64,000 nt of DNA from positions 14,022,225-14,086,224 of the forward strand of contig OZ023264.1 in the NCBI GenBank assembly GCA_964006375.1, given 5' to 3'. Positions 1-11,937 of the stretch are shown piece after piece. The first letter of the stretch is position 1; the number at the start of each line of letters is the position of its first letter. Source of the stretch: Tillus elongatus (lineage: Eukaryota > Arthropoda > Insecta > Coleoptera > Cleridae). The position numbers were made by a program, and so were the translations under genes. The notes under the pieces were generated by a model. That model made no database searches, was not told where the DNA came from, and worked only from the letters and a program-made list of their open reading frames with translations.

Positions 1-597
1 CGTCGGGTATGCCGACGACATTGTCATCATAGTCCCAGAAAAGGTTACACAGTCAGTGTGGAAGCGCTGCAGACAGCACTGAAAGTGGTGGAAAGGTGGA
101 CAAAGGCTCGGGGTGAGCCCCCAGAAAGTAACCGTCTTACCATTTACGGGGAGAGGGAAGTGGGAGAGCCACAGAACTCTTACTCTTACGGTAGAAACAT
201 CCCAATGGCCAGGGAGGTAAAATATCTTGGGATCGTATTGGACTCTAAGCTAACCTGGAATGGTCACATTGAAAAAATACTGCGTAAGGGGAAGTTATGA
301 CTCCAGCCGTCACTAGCCGGCTATATGAGAAAACGTGGGGACTAAGACCTAGTATGGCCCACTGGCTGTACACAAGGGTGGTCAGACTAGCGTTAACATA
401 CGCGGCACTGGTCTGGTGGCCTAAGGTGACACAATCCAGTTCCAAACAACAACTAGGCAAGATACAAAGCATGGCTTGCCTAGGCATCACAGAGGCCATG
501 ACTTCAACCTCAACAGCCGCCATGGAGGTGTTGCTGGATCTGCCCCACCATAGTCCATACCTCCGTCGGAAAGATTTCACACAATGACGTTTGGGTT
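1..597 (+). pseudogene. LINE reverse transcriptase fragment (RT palm end and thumb)
   Basis: The window opens inside a non-LTR retrotransposon RT: bases 8-19 read YADD, the catalytic motif, followed by IVIIVPEK. The frame then shifts near base 50. The next segment (58-300) carries the post-catalytic motif VKYLGIVLDSKLTWNGHI, and after another shift (297-587) the thumb region LTYAALVWWPKV and AMTSTSTAAMEVLLDLP follows. This arrangement is typical of R1/LOA/I-group LINEs that also encode RNase H. It may belong to the same family as the RNase H fragments at 27463-28060 and 49600-50590, but those cover a different part, so this is only inferred. It is a dead copy cut by the window edge. Confidence 0.8.
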
Positions 598-619
598 TGA
601 ATGTTTCCATTCTGTTTTT

Positions 620-1015
620 GCCGCGGGTGCGTTAGCGGCTAAGTATAAGCTTTGGACGCTTATGCTTATGTGGAAGTTGCACATCGTAGGCGGTGGCACT
701 ACGGAGAAGAGCATTTGGGTGAGAAGCGGCTTTTGCGAACTGAGTTGTAGATAGTTGAGTTATAAACTCAAGTATCGAAGGCATTTCCAGATCAGAGTGA
801 ATCTGGCTGTTTTTGACAAACCATGGCGCTCCGGTAACCATTCTCAGAATTTTATTCTGGATGATTTGAAGGGTGTTGATGTGTGTTGAGGCCGCGGTGG
901 CCCATGCAGAGGATGCATAGGTCATGGATGGCCGGATTATGACTTTGTAGACTGGTAGTAGGCTAATGGGCAGGTAGTTCTGAGGCAACAGACTCGATTG
1001 ATGAAGTGCTAAAGC
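620..1015 (-). pseudogene. Jockey-clade LINE RT C-terminal fragment
   Basis: The minus strand (632-988) encodes about 118 residues with the Jockey-type RT C-terminus: LLPVYKVIIRPSMTYASSAW, then INTLQIIQNKILRMVTGAPWF and a HPNALL motif. The frame is lost upstream of 988, so only the 3' part of ORF2 survives. It lies tail to tail with the LINE fragment at 1-597 and is a different family from the abundant Jockey-like LINE copies elsewhere in the window. Confidence 0.75.
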
Positions 1016-2440
1016 TACAATTAAATTAAAATAACTGCTGGAGATAGGAGTCTCAATTGCTATGACAAGGCGAGCTTGCCTCTGACTCTAATGATTATAC
1101 ATTTTACCAAATAGGTACTTGAGATTTTTTGTGGCGTTTTTTTCTAAGAATTTTTTAATTCTGTCTGCTAAAAAGAATGTTTTGAGGCAGTCCAGCAAAA
1201 CCTGACAACAGCAAATTTACTTACATAAAAAAATTTGCTAAAAACAGTCTTCTACAGAGACAGATTGAATCCATTAACTTGTGATGTGCATAATTTTTTA
1301 CAAAACAAAATGAGACGAACATCTTAAGAATATTCTGCTATAAATAAATCAAAGCGTCAAGACAAATCCATTTTATCTTGTTTTTCACCCTTCGCTATTG
1401 GGTAATGATATTTTCTCAGTTGTCCCTAAATTCGCTGAAACAAACTGATTACACGGTTGCTATTTTTATTCACCAGCTCTGCGTGAATGCGTGGTCGCCT
1501 CTACATCTTCATAACTTCGTTTATTATAGGTCTTCAAGACGGATCGATTTTCTCTCGTCATCAAAAAGATTGTAGGTTGTCTGTTTATTGACAATGCCCC
1601 AGACTCAATTACGGTTAGATCGTCAAACGTCAAAGAGTTGATTAAGAACAAGCACCAAACAAACCCAGACAAATAAAGCTATGACATACGTAATGAAATC
1701 CTTGTGCAAAAAACACTAAAGATCATTGGATGTTTTTCTTCTTTAATGAATTACTATTACTAATTAAGAAGTCGAAAACAGCATTTAACGAAACAGGTAA
1801 GTACTCAACCAAAATGAAAAAGTCCTGACGCCTCAAATGTGTTATAGTAGCGAATTTTCATAAGAATGGGCTAAAAGCTTGATAGTTAAATAATTAATAA
1901 CAATAAAATATTTTCACGATATTAGCATTGCACAAAACGTTAAAAGATAACGTTTTGATCGTGTATTAACACTAATCATCTAGTAAGAAAGGTTTAACCA
2001 ATGAGATAATAGTTTACATTGTGGGAATCGTAGGTTGCTGTGTGACACATAAGTCACTTAGCAACGCGGGACGTTACTTAGTAGCCTATATTTCTTTTAT
2101 CGGTTCACAAAAATCCACATAATATTATGACCGCATTGTTATACAGCGCCAACGAGAAATTCGACGATCTCTTCGTTCAAATCTGACAGAGGAACCAATA
2201 AGAGAACACATCTGGCGCGAAGTAATACCGTTCAAAAAGATAAAGTAGATATTTAATGTTTATTACTCTGAACATTTATACAATATTTACTATCCCGTAA
2301 TTAAATATACGAATGCTTCTAACAAACTCGAAGCAATGTTATAAATATAAATATAAATTTCCCGATTCCGGTTCATAAATAGATGGAATAAATTCAAACA
2401 ACACCTCCCCCCTTACATCTACATCAGTTCTAAACGAGGT
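1016..2440. other. AT-rich stretch without recognised gene
   Basis: No ORF with recognisable content. Bases about 1838-1872 (GTGTTATAGTAGCGAATTTT) resemble the terminal motif found at the ends of TAR copies, so an eroded repeat end is present. Confidence 0.5.
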
Positions 2441-2571
2441 TTTTAGTGAATTTTTTTTAAAATTAACTAATGAGGAGATCGCGACTTTTGAATTTAAAAA
2501 AAAAATTCTTCAAATGAGCGCTATTTCGGACCCCTGGAACCCAAACCCGAGGTCAGTTTCACACTTTATAT

Positions 2572-2639
<68 letters not shown>

Positions 2640-3165
2640 GTGTCACACCAATAACTCAAAAAATAATAGACCGATTATGATAAAATTTGGTGAATACCTT
2701 CCATTCGCGCGTTGCTTGGATAAGTTCGTTAGCCAGGGAAATCGGACTAGTTTTTCACGGAAAATTATGCGTTTTCTTTCGGACAAATTTTATATCTCCG
2801 GAAATAACAAAGGTATGGCAACTAAATTTGGCATGTTGGTTTATGCCATAATAAATAACGCCATGAAATTTGGATCCCTACGTTAAAAGCAAAATAAGTT
2901 ATAAGTATTATAGTTTTTCTTCTTAAAACGTCAAAAAGTCGCAATTCAAAACGTCAAAATTGACATGTTCTAAATAAAGAACTTGAAACTAACATTACGG
3001 GTGATGTAGCAGAAATTTTGTAAGAAGTGTGTTCTATAAAGCCTTGAGTTTCAGCTCCAGGCACCATTATCCTTCATTTTACTTAAATATTTGCAGAAAA
3101 TGAATTTCAAATAGACCCTTTTTCTGAAGCTTTAGTTGTGGTTTTAACTATATATACATGAACAA
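2441..3165 (+). repeat. TAR repeat copy with (TA)n core
   Basis: This is a copy of the recurrent TAR family. The left block ends in GGTCAGTTTCA just before (TA)n (about 2574-2635). The right block begins GTCACACCAATAACTCAAAA and continues through TTGGATAAGTTCGTTAGCCAGG. The copy ends after the block CATTTTACTTAAATATTTGCAGAAAA and lacks the 3' terminal module seen in full copies. No coding capacity is evident. Confidence 0.75.
2574..2635. repeat. (TA)n microsatellite
   Basis: Uninterrupted TA dinucleotides inside a TAR copy, flanked on the left by TATATGTT. Confidence 0.95.
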
Positions 3166-3315
3166 AAACTTTGTACCTACCCCTTGTTAAGCACATTGCG
3201 CGCACGAATCAGTGTGAGATTTGGCCTGGTTAAAGTGCATATAAACAAGGAGAGCAGAATAATATAACATAAAATGTATGTATAATATGTGATTAATAGA
3301 TTAACATTGCTTTCT

Positions 3316-3706
3316 TCTAATTAGACGAGCGTTTCGCGACAGTAAAAATTTTGATGAGTTTTTTGTCATTTTAACGAAATAAAAGACCTCCCTGACTGTG
3401 CTGTGTACACACAATCCTCCCAACTGACTTTCCTGATCTGCCCTAACATCAGTTTGCCTAATCAAAAGCTGAAAGCAGTTAAAAGGGAAATAAAAAGTTC
3501 ATTATGCTCACATAACCTTGATATACGACAGGGTTGATTTTCCTTCTCCTTTAAGCTTTTAATTAGGCAAACTGATATCAGGGCAGGTCAGAAAAGTCAG
3601 TTGGTAGGATTTTTTGTAACATTACGTTAGGGAGGTCGGTTATTTCGTTAAAACAACAAAAAACTCATCCAAGTTTTTACTGTCGCGAGACGCTCGTCTA
3701 ATTAGA
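3316..3706. mobile_element. Fold-back MITE with long terminal inverted repeats
   Basis: The sequence starts TCTAATTAGACGAGCGT and ends with its reverse complement ACGCTCGTCTAATTAGA. The arms continue inward with TTTTACTGTCGCGAGACG against CGTTTCGCGACAGTAAAA, then the AACGAAATAA and TTATTTCGTT blocks, then AAACTGATATCAGGGCAG against the CTGCCCTAACATCAGTTTG counterpart. Total about 391 bp with arms of roughly 150 bp and a short AT-rich centre. No ORF. This fits a non-autonomous DNA transposon of unknown superfamily. Confidence 0.8.
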
Positions 3707-3833
3707 CAGTAGGATTGACTCCCAGTGTGACGGGTAATATATTGATGTCAATGTAAAACACATATTACTCTATGGGCGAACATATGTATGTATACGGATG
3801 GGTTCATACTTCATACTGAATATTAAACTTTAG

Positions 3834-3938
3834 TTTAGGTGAATTTTCTTAAAAAAGGATATCCGAGTTTTGAATTTAAAAAAAATTCTAATTAGGTCCC
3901 CTAGAACACATATCCGGGGTCAGTTTGAATTTTTATAT

Positions 3939-4034
<96 letters not shown>

Positions 4035-4384
4035 ATATATATATATCACACCGATAATTCAAAAAATAATGGGCCGATCTTGCCAAAATTTGGTGAGTAC
4101 CTTCCTGTTTCCAAAATTTAGGTCTCTACGTATAAAGAAACGTTTAAAGTTGGGCAGTTAAAGAAAACAAATTTGGAGTTTTCCTCAAAACGTCAAAGTC
4201 GTAATTTGAAACGTCAAAATTGGCAGTGTTTAGGCAAAGAACGTGAAAGAAATACGGACTGTAAAAAGAAAATGTTGCAAGAAGAGTGTTTTGCGAACCC
4301 TTACGTTTCAGCTTCAGCCGTGTTTGCCCTTCATTTTACTAAAATATTTACAGAAAATTCATTTCAAATAGATCTTTTCTCTCT
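3834..4384 (+). repeat. TAR repeat copy, 3' end cut by a LINE
   Basis: The left block (TATCCGGGGTCAGTTTGAA), (TA)n at 3942-4022, then the right block (CACACCGATAATTCAAAA, GTGAGTACCTTCC), with an internal deletion after the first right block. The later TAR block CAGAAAATTCATTTCAAATAG is present, and the copy stops at about 4384, where the minus-strand Jockey-like LINE begins. Confidence 0.75.
3942..4022. repeat. (TA)n microsatellite
   Basis: Pure TA tract in the usual place within a TAR copy, followed by a short (ATGT)n run. Confidence 0.95.
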
Positions 4385-4452
4385 CTGATGGGGGGCAGCA
4401 GGTGGAGGAACTATGGAAGAAAGCTCCTCTGCACAGTGCCCGTGCAGATATC

Positions 4453-4492
<40 letters not shown>

Positions 4493-5320
4493 CACCAACG
4501 GCACGTCAGTGGGCAAGGGATGGTAGCCTTTGGGTGAGGGTAGGGTCACCGATGAGAGGCATAGCAATCTTCTGAATGGAGTCAAGGATAGCGAGTGTAG
4601 AAGCGGCAGCGGCACCCCAGATGTGGGAGCAGTATCCGAGCTTTGGCCTTATTTGTGAAGTATATAAGATATAGAAATTAGCTGGTGAAAAGTACTTGCG
4701 AGCCCGCAAGAGGAAACACAATTTCTTAGCAGTCGCTTCTGCAATTGATGTGACATGTTGGTGCCAATTGAGATTTCGATCCACAGAAATGCCAACAAGT
4801 GAAAAGGACTCATTACTTTGAATAACTTGGTTGTTCATTGTGATGGGTCTAGGGCTGGTATATCTCTTATGAGATAGTAAGCAATACTGAGATTTGGTGG
4901 AGTTGAATTGTACAAGATTTCTACTTCCCCAGTCTAATATTTTTTGGAGATCCACAGAGACAGAACCCTCCATGAGTCTGCGATCCTCATCTAATTGGGC
5001 TAAAGAGACAGGCTTAGAATATTGTATATTTGAGTGAAGGGTGCTGTCCTCCGCGTAACTGTGAACTGGGTTGGATGTGCTAGAGAGGAGATCATTTTTG
5101 TGAAGAAGAAACAAAGTAGAGGCTTAAGCTGAACCTGGAGGGAGTCCTGCATTAATTGGATACGGTTTAGAGGAATTACCATCCACGACAACAGAAATGC
5201 TCCGGTTGGAGAGTAAATTTGCTGTCCAGGTACAGAGTTTTGGTGGTAGGCCATAGGTCGGAAGTTTATTAAGCAGAGATGCGTGCCAGACCTGGTCGAA
5301 TGCTTTGGATATGTCTAGAG

Positions 5321-5322
<2 letters not shown>
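4385..5322 (-). pseudogene. Jockey-like LINE ORF2 fragment (RT C-terminal half)
   Basis: The minus strand encodes the catalytic region of a non-LTR RT, with the usual YADD altered to YAED near 5060, followed by NIQYSKPVSLAQLDEDRRLM, VGISVDRNLNWHQHVTSIAE, RARKYFSPANFYILYTSQIR and CSHIWGAAAASTLAILDSIQ. The upstream RT part is in another frame (about 5100-5254). The 3' end is truncated shortly after a (GA)n tract (4458-4489). The 5' end stops abruptly at a (TA)n tract at 5323. Six further copies of the same family occur in this window. The clade (Jockey versus CR1) is inferred from motif style. Confidence 0.85.
4458..4489. repeat. (GA)n microsatellite in LINE 3' region
   Basis: GA/CT tract at the place where other copies of this LINE have CT-rich runs of other lengths or, at 45361, a (TA)n tract. 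Confidence 0.9.

Positions 5323-5408
<86 letters not shown>
5323..5408. repeat. (TA)n microsatellite bounding the LINE 5' truncation
   Basis: Pure TA tract starting immediately where the Jockey-like LINE fragment loses homology. Confidence 0.95.
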
Positions 5409-5411
<3 letters not shown>

Positions 5412-7261
5412 ATTTGATGTACCGCTTCAACTACTTAGGTCATTAGCGGTATGGGAAATAGGATGGTATGCTATGTGTGCGAATCCGATCCGGAAACAGA
5501 CATGTCATAGTTGACAACCCGACGGTATTAGATTTGAAAACTAAACCACGTCGCCCACATATTTCTATACTAGAAGAAAATAATCATTATAGTGGTCTAG
5601 TTGTAATAATATTCTTATTTTCAATTTTTAACATAGAAAATAAACCGCTCTGGGATCGTTTCCGTGGAGACGTGGGCATAGTTGGTCGACATCCTTATTT
5701 AATTCATTCATTTATTATTTCTCGTAAATTAAATTTTTAGTGCGCCATCTCTTAGGAAATAGCTGATCTACAGATGATTGCAACACGACCTACTTTTAAC
5801 AGCTATATTGACAAAATAATTAAGAAACGTCACAAGTCACGTTACATTTCAGTTAAAATTACGTTTTTATTTAGAATCCAAAGGGCCTGAAATTTAAGAA
5901 ACTTATTCTTGGATACCTATCCTAGGTAAGGAGAGATTTTGAGCGAATTCGGTGACAAAAAATTGTCAAATCCTGGTTTTGCAAAAACGTATTTTTTATA
6001 AAAGCGATATTTCCTTTTTTTATTGCCTTCCTTAAACTTTGATCGTTCTACTATATCCTATATTTTCAGTCTAAAGCTTCAATTGGGACGGTTCATCAAG
6101 CGGCAAATATAGTGTGTTTAAAATATATTATTTTGAGAAATCTATATTTGCATTTGTCATGAAATTGTCTAAAAAGATTTGATCAAAGTTTGGCGACTAG
6201 CAAAGCGCAACTTGCCTGAGATAGGTATTGTAAAGCTTCAAAGAACGTAAAAACTTTCCCAGATAATTACCAATTAATGCAGCTACCAAGACAAAAGGAA
6301 TTGATTACAGAAGAAAGGGTTCTACATTTTTATTTTTATTTAATAAGGACCGGTTTCACAAAATTAACAAAGCCGTAATCAATAAATTGTGTAGGAGTAC
6401 TTTTAATAATGAAAGACCCTAAATTTTCCACGGAATCAGGAGCAAACTAAACCGAATTCCAATGAATTTATAATATCCCAATTCGGGTAATTTTATCCGT
6501 CTCTAAAACTTATTTTTCGAGCTCCAATGTTCTATTGGGAAGTCGAATAAAGGAACATGAGACGTAGGATGTGTTTTTCTAGCGAAATAAGAAAAGCAAT
6601 TCCTGATAATTTAGAGAATTTGCTGGTATAAGCCTTAAAGCTTGTTCCAATCGTAACTGTTTCCGAACCCTAAAGTGAAAATTTAATAGGTTTTCCTTGG
6701 AAAAGCAGAATCTGGAGAAATGGGGACGGAAATTATCGACCTAATGCACTCGTTAAGCCTTCTAACTCGGAGATCTTAAATAAACTTCCTGCTTTATATA
6801 AAATAATAAAAATTAGATAGCTGGGCTGCTAGAAGCATTTACGCTCGAGACGGACATTCAATTCTTTTGTTTAAAAATTGCTAAGTCTGAAACAAAAACT
6901 ATGTAAATATGTATGTTTGTAGATACACAGTTGATCGAAAATTGCTTCAAAGGTTTTTATGCAGCCAGTGCCTTTTGGTAGCGAATTTAAAAAACGAATT
7001 TCAGGTAAATTAGGTTAAAAAATGGAATAAATATACACTTTTAAATAAAATGGGTCGCTAAAATGCACTTCCCCCTCATACTTTTGCCAGGGTGAAGTTA
7101 TGAAAGTGAAGTCTGCAATGTTCAGCAACGTAGAAAGTACTATTATTTGAGGTAACTGCCAATGCCAATGTCATAGAAATAAAACTTTTGTGATACGTCT
7201 TTTTGCTCACTTTTTACACATATAAAAATATCGCTGCACTTCGTAACTTAGGAAGGTGTCG
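5409..7261. other. AT-rich stretch without recognised gene
   Basis: The longest open stretch (5468-5740, 90 codons) has no motif I recognise and looks like chance. No inverted repeat, RT, transposase or tRNA signal was seen on either strand. Confidence 0.5.
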
Positions 7262-7298
7262 TAAAATGGCGCTTGAACCCACATCCGGAGTCAGTTTC

Positions 7299-7299
<1 letters not shown>

Positions 7300-7393
<94 letters not shown>
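7300..7393. repeat. (TA)n microsatellite, left of mariner
   Basis: TA tract ending directly at CAGGGTGGCGCATTG, the left end of the mariner-like element. Confidence 0.95.
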
Positions 7394-7396
<3 letters not shown>

Positions 7397-7715
7397 GGTG
7401 GCGCATTGAAAACGAAACAGACCGATTTGCGTCCAGAGAAATTATTTTTTTAAGAAACACTGAAACAAGTCAATTTTAATATTGAGCGGGACATGTTTTG
7501 ACATAAAACTCAACTTTGTCACATCAACCCCTTAAGGGTGGTGATAACAACCCTTATATTTTAAATAGGAAACATGGGTCGAGTGTTACATCATTTGAAA
7601 GCTCTTTCTTTTCTGAATTTACCGTATTTCATTAATTGTGATAAGAAATGCACTAATTAGTCAATTTTTCGTCAAAAAAACTAAAAAGCCAAACCAAACG
7701 TTCAAAAATGTTTAT

Positions 7716-8808
7716 TCAGTTAAGTAAGTGTTCAAATTGTTGACCACCAGCTTCCATACAAAAGTACAAATTTTGTTCAAAACGAGCTCTGACATTCTGG
7801 AGGATTTGTGGAGTTATTAGACGGCATTCTTCAACAATGCGTCGTCGTAGTTCTTCCAGAGATTCCGGTTCTGTTGCGAAAATTCTAGTCTTTAAATGGC
7901 CCCATAGAAAGAAGTCTAAAGGAGTTAAATCCGGTCATCTAGGGGCCACTCAATAGCACCTCTACGCCCAGTCTATTGTCCTGGAAACTCTCTGTTCAAA
8001 AACTCCCTGACACGTTGAGAAAAATGCGGAGGAACTTCATCTTGTTGAAACACTAATTGATTTTCTTGATAGCGATCATCATTTTCAACAATGTCAATTA
8101 GTAAAGGATAAATGATATCTTCTAGTAACTCCAAATACGTTTCGCCACTCAAATTGCCCTCAAGAAAAATTGGTCCGATTAAACGGTCTCCAAAAATGCC
8201 AGTCCAGACATTCAATTTCTGTGGACTTCGTGAAAATTTCTTGGATTATTATCTGCCCGATAACGACAATTATGACGATTGACTGTAGAGTTTACTAAAA
8301 ACGGACACTCGTCTGAAAAACAGATATTGAACAGAAAGTTCCCGTTATCAGCTGTTCGTGCAGTCATAACTTCACAAAACTCCAGCCACCGATCAAAATC
8401 ATCTTCATTTAGTTGTACAAGATGAATTTTATACGGATGAAATTTATGATACTTCAATATTCGCTGAATAGTTCCTCTTTTGATGTTTGAAACAGTGGCC
8501 CATTTTCTGGTGCTCAAAGTTGAGTCTGCAGCAATTTGTCCTAAAACTTCAATCTCAGTAGTCTCATTTCTAACCGGAAATTCACGTTCAGGATCCCGTT
8601 TTTTGTTGGCTACTGAACCACTTTGTCGAAACTTTGCAACCAACCCCAAAATGTATTTTCTGTTAACATGTCTGTTCGGATGTCGTTCATTAAACCAATT
8701 TGCGGTACGGTTGGCACAGTCGTTGTTTTTGAAAAAAAGACAAATTATTTCAACTGTTTCTTCTACAGAATACACCGTTGTGTAATTAATTTTCGGTAGT
8801 ATTATCAA
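7716..8808 (-). pseudogene. Tc1/mariner-like DDE transposase, frameshifted
   Basis: The N-terminal segment (8808-8212) has a helix-turn-helix-like region (NRTANWFNERHP) and the first catalytic motif CFSDECPF. After a frameshift near 8212 comes VWTGIFGDRLIGPIFLEG and the second catalytic block FQQDEVPPHFS. A further shift near 7935 separates the third block (PDLTPLDFFLWG, readable in another frame near 7900-7940). The final stop is near 7716. The original start is unclear, because the open frame begins at a non-ATG codon. The length is that of a normal mariner transposase, so it is complete but broken by two frameshifts. Confidence 0.85.
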
Positions 8809-8842
8809 GTATCAAACTGACCGATAGACTGAAATAATAAAC

Positions 8843-8950
8843 CGCATTTCTCTCATTCCGATAAGAAATGTTCTGATAGTCAATTTTTTGTTTACAAACC
8901 AACAAAACATTGACTATCAGCACATTTCTTATCGAAATGAGTGAAATGCG
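8843..8950. repeat. Hairpin in mariner right arm
   Basis: GCATTTCTCTCATTCCGATA at 8844 is matched in inverse by TATCGAAATGAGTGAAATGC ending near 8949. The 46-bp arms are separated by about 16 bases. A third, diverged copy sits at 7621-7671. Confidence 0.8.
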
Positions 8951-9037
8951 TTTTTGCATTTTCAACTGTGAATAATTTTTAAACGAGTTGATAAAACTTC
9001 CAAAAAGATTAATGTGCTGAATTCAGAAAAGAAAGAG

Positions 9038-9185
<148 letters not shown>

Positions 9186-9515
9186 GTATCACACCGATGA
9201 CTCAAAAAATAATGGTCCGATTTTGATAAAAGTTTGCATGTACCTTCCTTTTGTAAGTGGCTTGGATAGGTTCGTTAGCCAGAAAAATCTAACCAGGTTT
9301 TCCGGGAAAATGTTGGGTTTTCTTTCGAAACAAAAATTATTTCAAAAGATAGAAAAGGTACGGTAACCAAATTTGGTACGTAAGTTTACGATATTAGAAG
9401 GAAACTGTATGCCAAAATTTATATTTCTATGTTAAAGTTATAAAAAATAATTTGTGCCGGATAATTTCGATGAAAATTCACTACCATAACGCAATTGCTG
9501 CTTCCAGACTTTTAC

Positions 9516-9887
9516 TTTATTTATATACTCGGGAAGACGTACTGATATGAAAAGTTGAAAATGTTTTTTATTTTTATTTTACACCTGGCAAAGTTGCCCC
9601 GCAACAACGGCTTCTTTGACTTTTGTGTTGTGCGTGTTTTTGTTTCTTTAACGTGGGCCTATTTCCGCGACTATGGCCAATCACCGACGCCAGGGAGCAG
9701 TTTCACTTCACTATCCTGGAAATTTTGCCGAACCCCTGCCTTTATGTAAGGAGGGTAGGGATCTTTAGCGTGTCCAACATCGCATGGAGACGAGACCGAC
9801 GGCTTTACGCCCCCTCCGAAGGGCGGAACGTACAGACATTCAACTTGCCCAAATATCAATGCCAGAACATCGGTTGATGTTAATAAT
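9516..9887. other. Unassigned sequence
   Basis: Somewhat GC-richer segment with short overlapping ORFs on both strands and no recognisable domain. Confidence 0.4.
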
Positions 9888-9990
9888 ACAGTTTGTACTG
9901 GAAAAGTGAAAGGAGAACCCTGGGATCGAACCCAGTACCCTTCGGTTCAGAGGCACGCGTTCTTACCCCTGAACCACCGAGACTTTGGCT
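9888..9990 (-). repeat. tRNA-derived SINE, copy 1
   Basis: Read on the minus strand this has RNA polymerase III box A (TGGTTCAGGGGTAAG, plus coordinates 9962-9976) and box B (GGTTCGATCCC, 9922-9932) at tRNA-like spacing. The acceptor halves do not pair properly, so it is not a functional tRNA. A tail ending CACTTTTCCAGTACA follows. The copy at 11095-11205 shares head, boxes and tail, which makes this a family. Confidence 0.75.
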
Positions 9991-11094
9991 ATGAAATTAT
10001 TATAAGTAAAATATAAAGGACAAATGAAATGTATATTTTTGTCTTGTTGGTCATAGAACAACAAATTCTGTATACAACGAATGAAACACAAAATTGGTCT
10101 GCATCGGTATAGTATGACAATAAAATACCAACAAACAAAATAAAGGACGCACTATTCAGAGATCGCAGGCACTCAAGTCAGTCCAAAATTCGTGAATGTC
10201 TTTGTTAATTCTAGACTGGTTAAGAATAATTGCCACATCACTCTCTAAAGCAAAAAGGATATCATCAATTACGGGAAATATAAAGTGGTTCCCCTTTTTC
10301 CTCATATATTTAACATCATAGGAACCAGTTTCTTGTACTTATACAATGCACCGTAAGAAATGTTAACTTATTTTGTGTTGCAAACTTTATCACAACGAAT
10401 CCCCCCCTTCCCCAGTTTCCCTTCAAGCGATACAACCGCATATATATCTTCATCGGCATCATTAATTTATTAGGTTCTGAAATATTGTCTCTTCTAGAAG
10501 GTGCTCGTTTCCAAACATCTCAATTTCTTTGACAAGTATTTAAATAAGCCTTAGGAAACATCTCACTTATCGTATGGCCACATTTAGCATATCCATAAAT
10601 AGCCGGGTTTTTGTAATGTGATCTTAATATGATTATTTCACGCACTAGTTATACACGTATTTTGTAATGTTGATACTGCCCTTGCAACAAGATAACAATA
10701 TCGTTTTCACCCTGTCTTCCTTTTACTCCTATATCGCCTCGTATCCCATACAGGCTGTGATGTTAAAACGTACAGAGGGACACTTTCCTAGGGCCTCTTT
10801 CAAATAGCGGTTGCCGCTGTCTTGCCTCTTATCCTTCAAAAAGTACCTAGCTTAATTTATTAACTTTCTTTATTTGTTCAAAGTGTCAGTGTTACTAATG
10901 AATATCGCCCTTGTGTGAATATCAAGGGTAAGTGTTGTATTTGCAAATAAATATAATGTACTACTATCCTGTGACAACGTGTTCTGATAAGATTCAGGAG
11001 CAGCATAAAGGTGTGCTGTCGAACTAATAGAAGTCTTTTAAAAGTTCAAGATCAGCGCGAGATCTAGACCTCGAGTCTATTTGTTAATGTTACT
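9991..11094. other. AT-rich stretch without recognised gene
   Basis: No ORF above chance, no clear inverted repeats, and no homology to other repeats in the window was seen. Confidence 0.45.
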
Positions 11095-11205
11095 GGATGT
11101 ACTGAAAAAGTGCAAGGGAAGTATTGGAAACCCCGGGAGTCGAACCAGCTACCCGTCGGTTCAGAGGTACACGTCCTTACTACTGAATCACCTAGGCTCT
11201 TACGT
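11095..11205 (-). repeat. tRNA-derived SINE, copy 2
   Basis: Minus strand with box A (TGATTCAGTAGTAAG, 11176-11190) and box B (GGTTCGACTCC, 11136-11146). The middle block ACCTCTGAACCGACGGGTA is nearly that of copy 1, and the tail is GCACTTTTTCAGTACA. It is diverged from copy 1, so both are old insertions. Confidence 0.75.
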
Positions 11206-11935
11206 ATAGTGTTATAATATATGGGGTAAGAAACGTTTGAAATGTGGACATCTAGAAAACGACAAGGCCATGGTACACCGAGAGAAGGAAGCTTGCTGAA
11301 ATTTTTTTTGTCGGAAAACCAAAATTTGTTGGGACATATGTTATAACCTACTGATAACATTAGTTGAAGCACACATACTTGAAAGAAAAATTAAAAGACA
11401 GACCAAGAGAAAAACGTCTGAAAAACATGACACTCATAAAGCTGAAGCTACAGTGAAATGATAACTGCATCGCCTTTATTAAGTGACGATGATTATGGTG
11501 TATGAGTTCGAACACTCCTGGCCTAATTTTATTCTGATATATGAAATATTTACAACTATACAGGTTCAATATCCTATGATAATGATGCCAGAACCCAGAA
11601 GACATATCTGGTCAATGTATTCGGCAAACTCAGGCAGAACGAAAAGTGGTTACTTAAAATAGATGAGATGTATTGAACCTTTTGAGATGCAGCTATTCGG
11701 ATACTACAGAATGATACCAGGAACGTAGAAAAATGTCGAAAAAGACAAGGATATCATGTATAAAGATTGGAAATTACCAGCCGTTATCGAAAACTTACAG
11801 TTCCATGACACATAACCAAAAAAGTAAGTGTCTCTTACTAATCTCATCCACTTTAGTTAGAATTCAAGTGGCGACAAAAGTAACAATTTTGAAAAATTGT
11901 TAAATCTGAGCTCAACAGTATGTTAATTCTTTTAA
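11206..11935. other. AT-rich stretch without recognised gene
   Basis: Only short ORFs on the minus strand without recognisable motifs. Confidence 0.4.
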
Positions 11936-11937
11936 TA

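Noticed and set aside
5468..5740. 90-codon ORF as a gene
   Set aside because: No recognised domain, and it lies just beyond a (TA)n tract among repeats.
9912..9985. Functional tRNA gene on the minus strand
   Set aside because: Boxes A and B are good but the acceptor arms do not pair, and a second diverged copy with the same tail shows it is a SINE.
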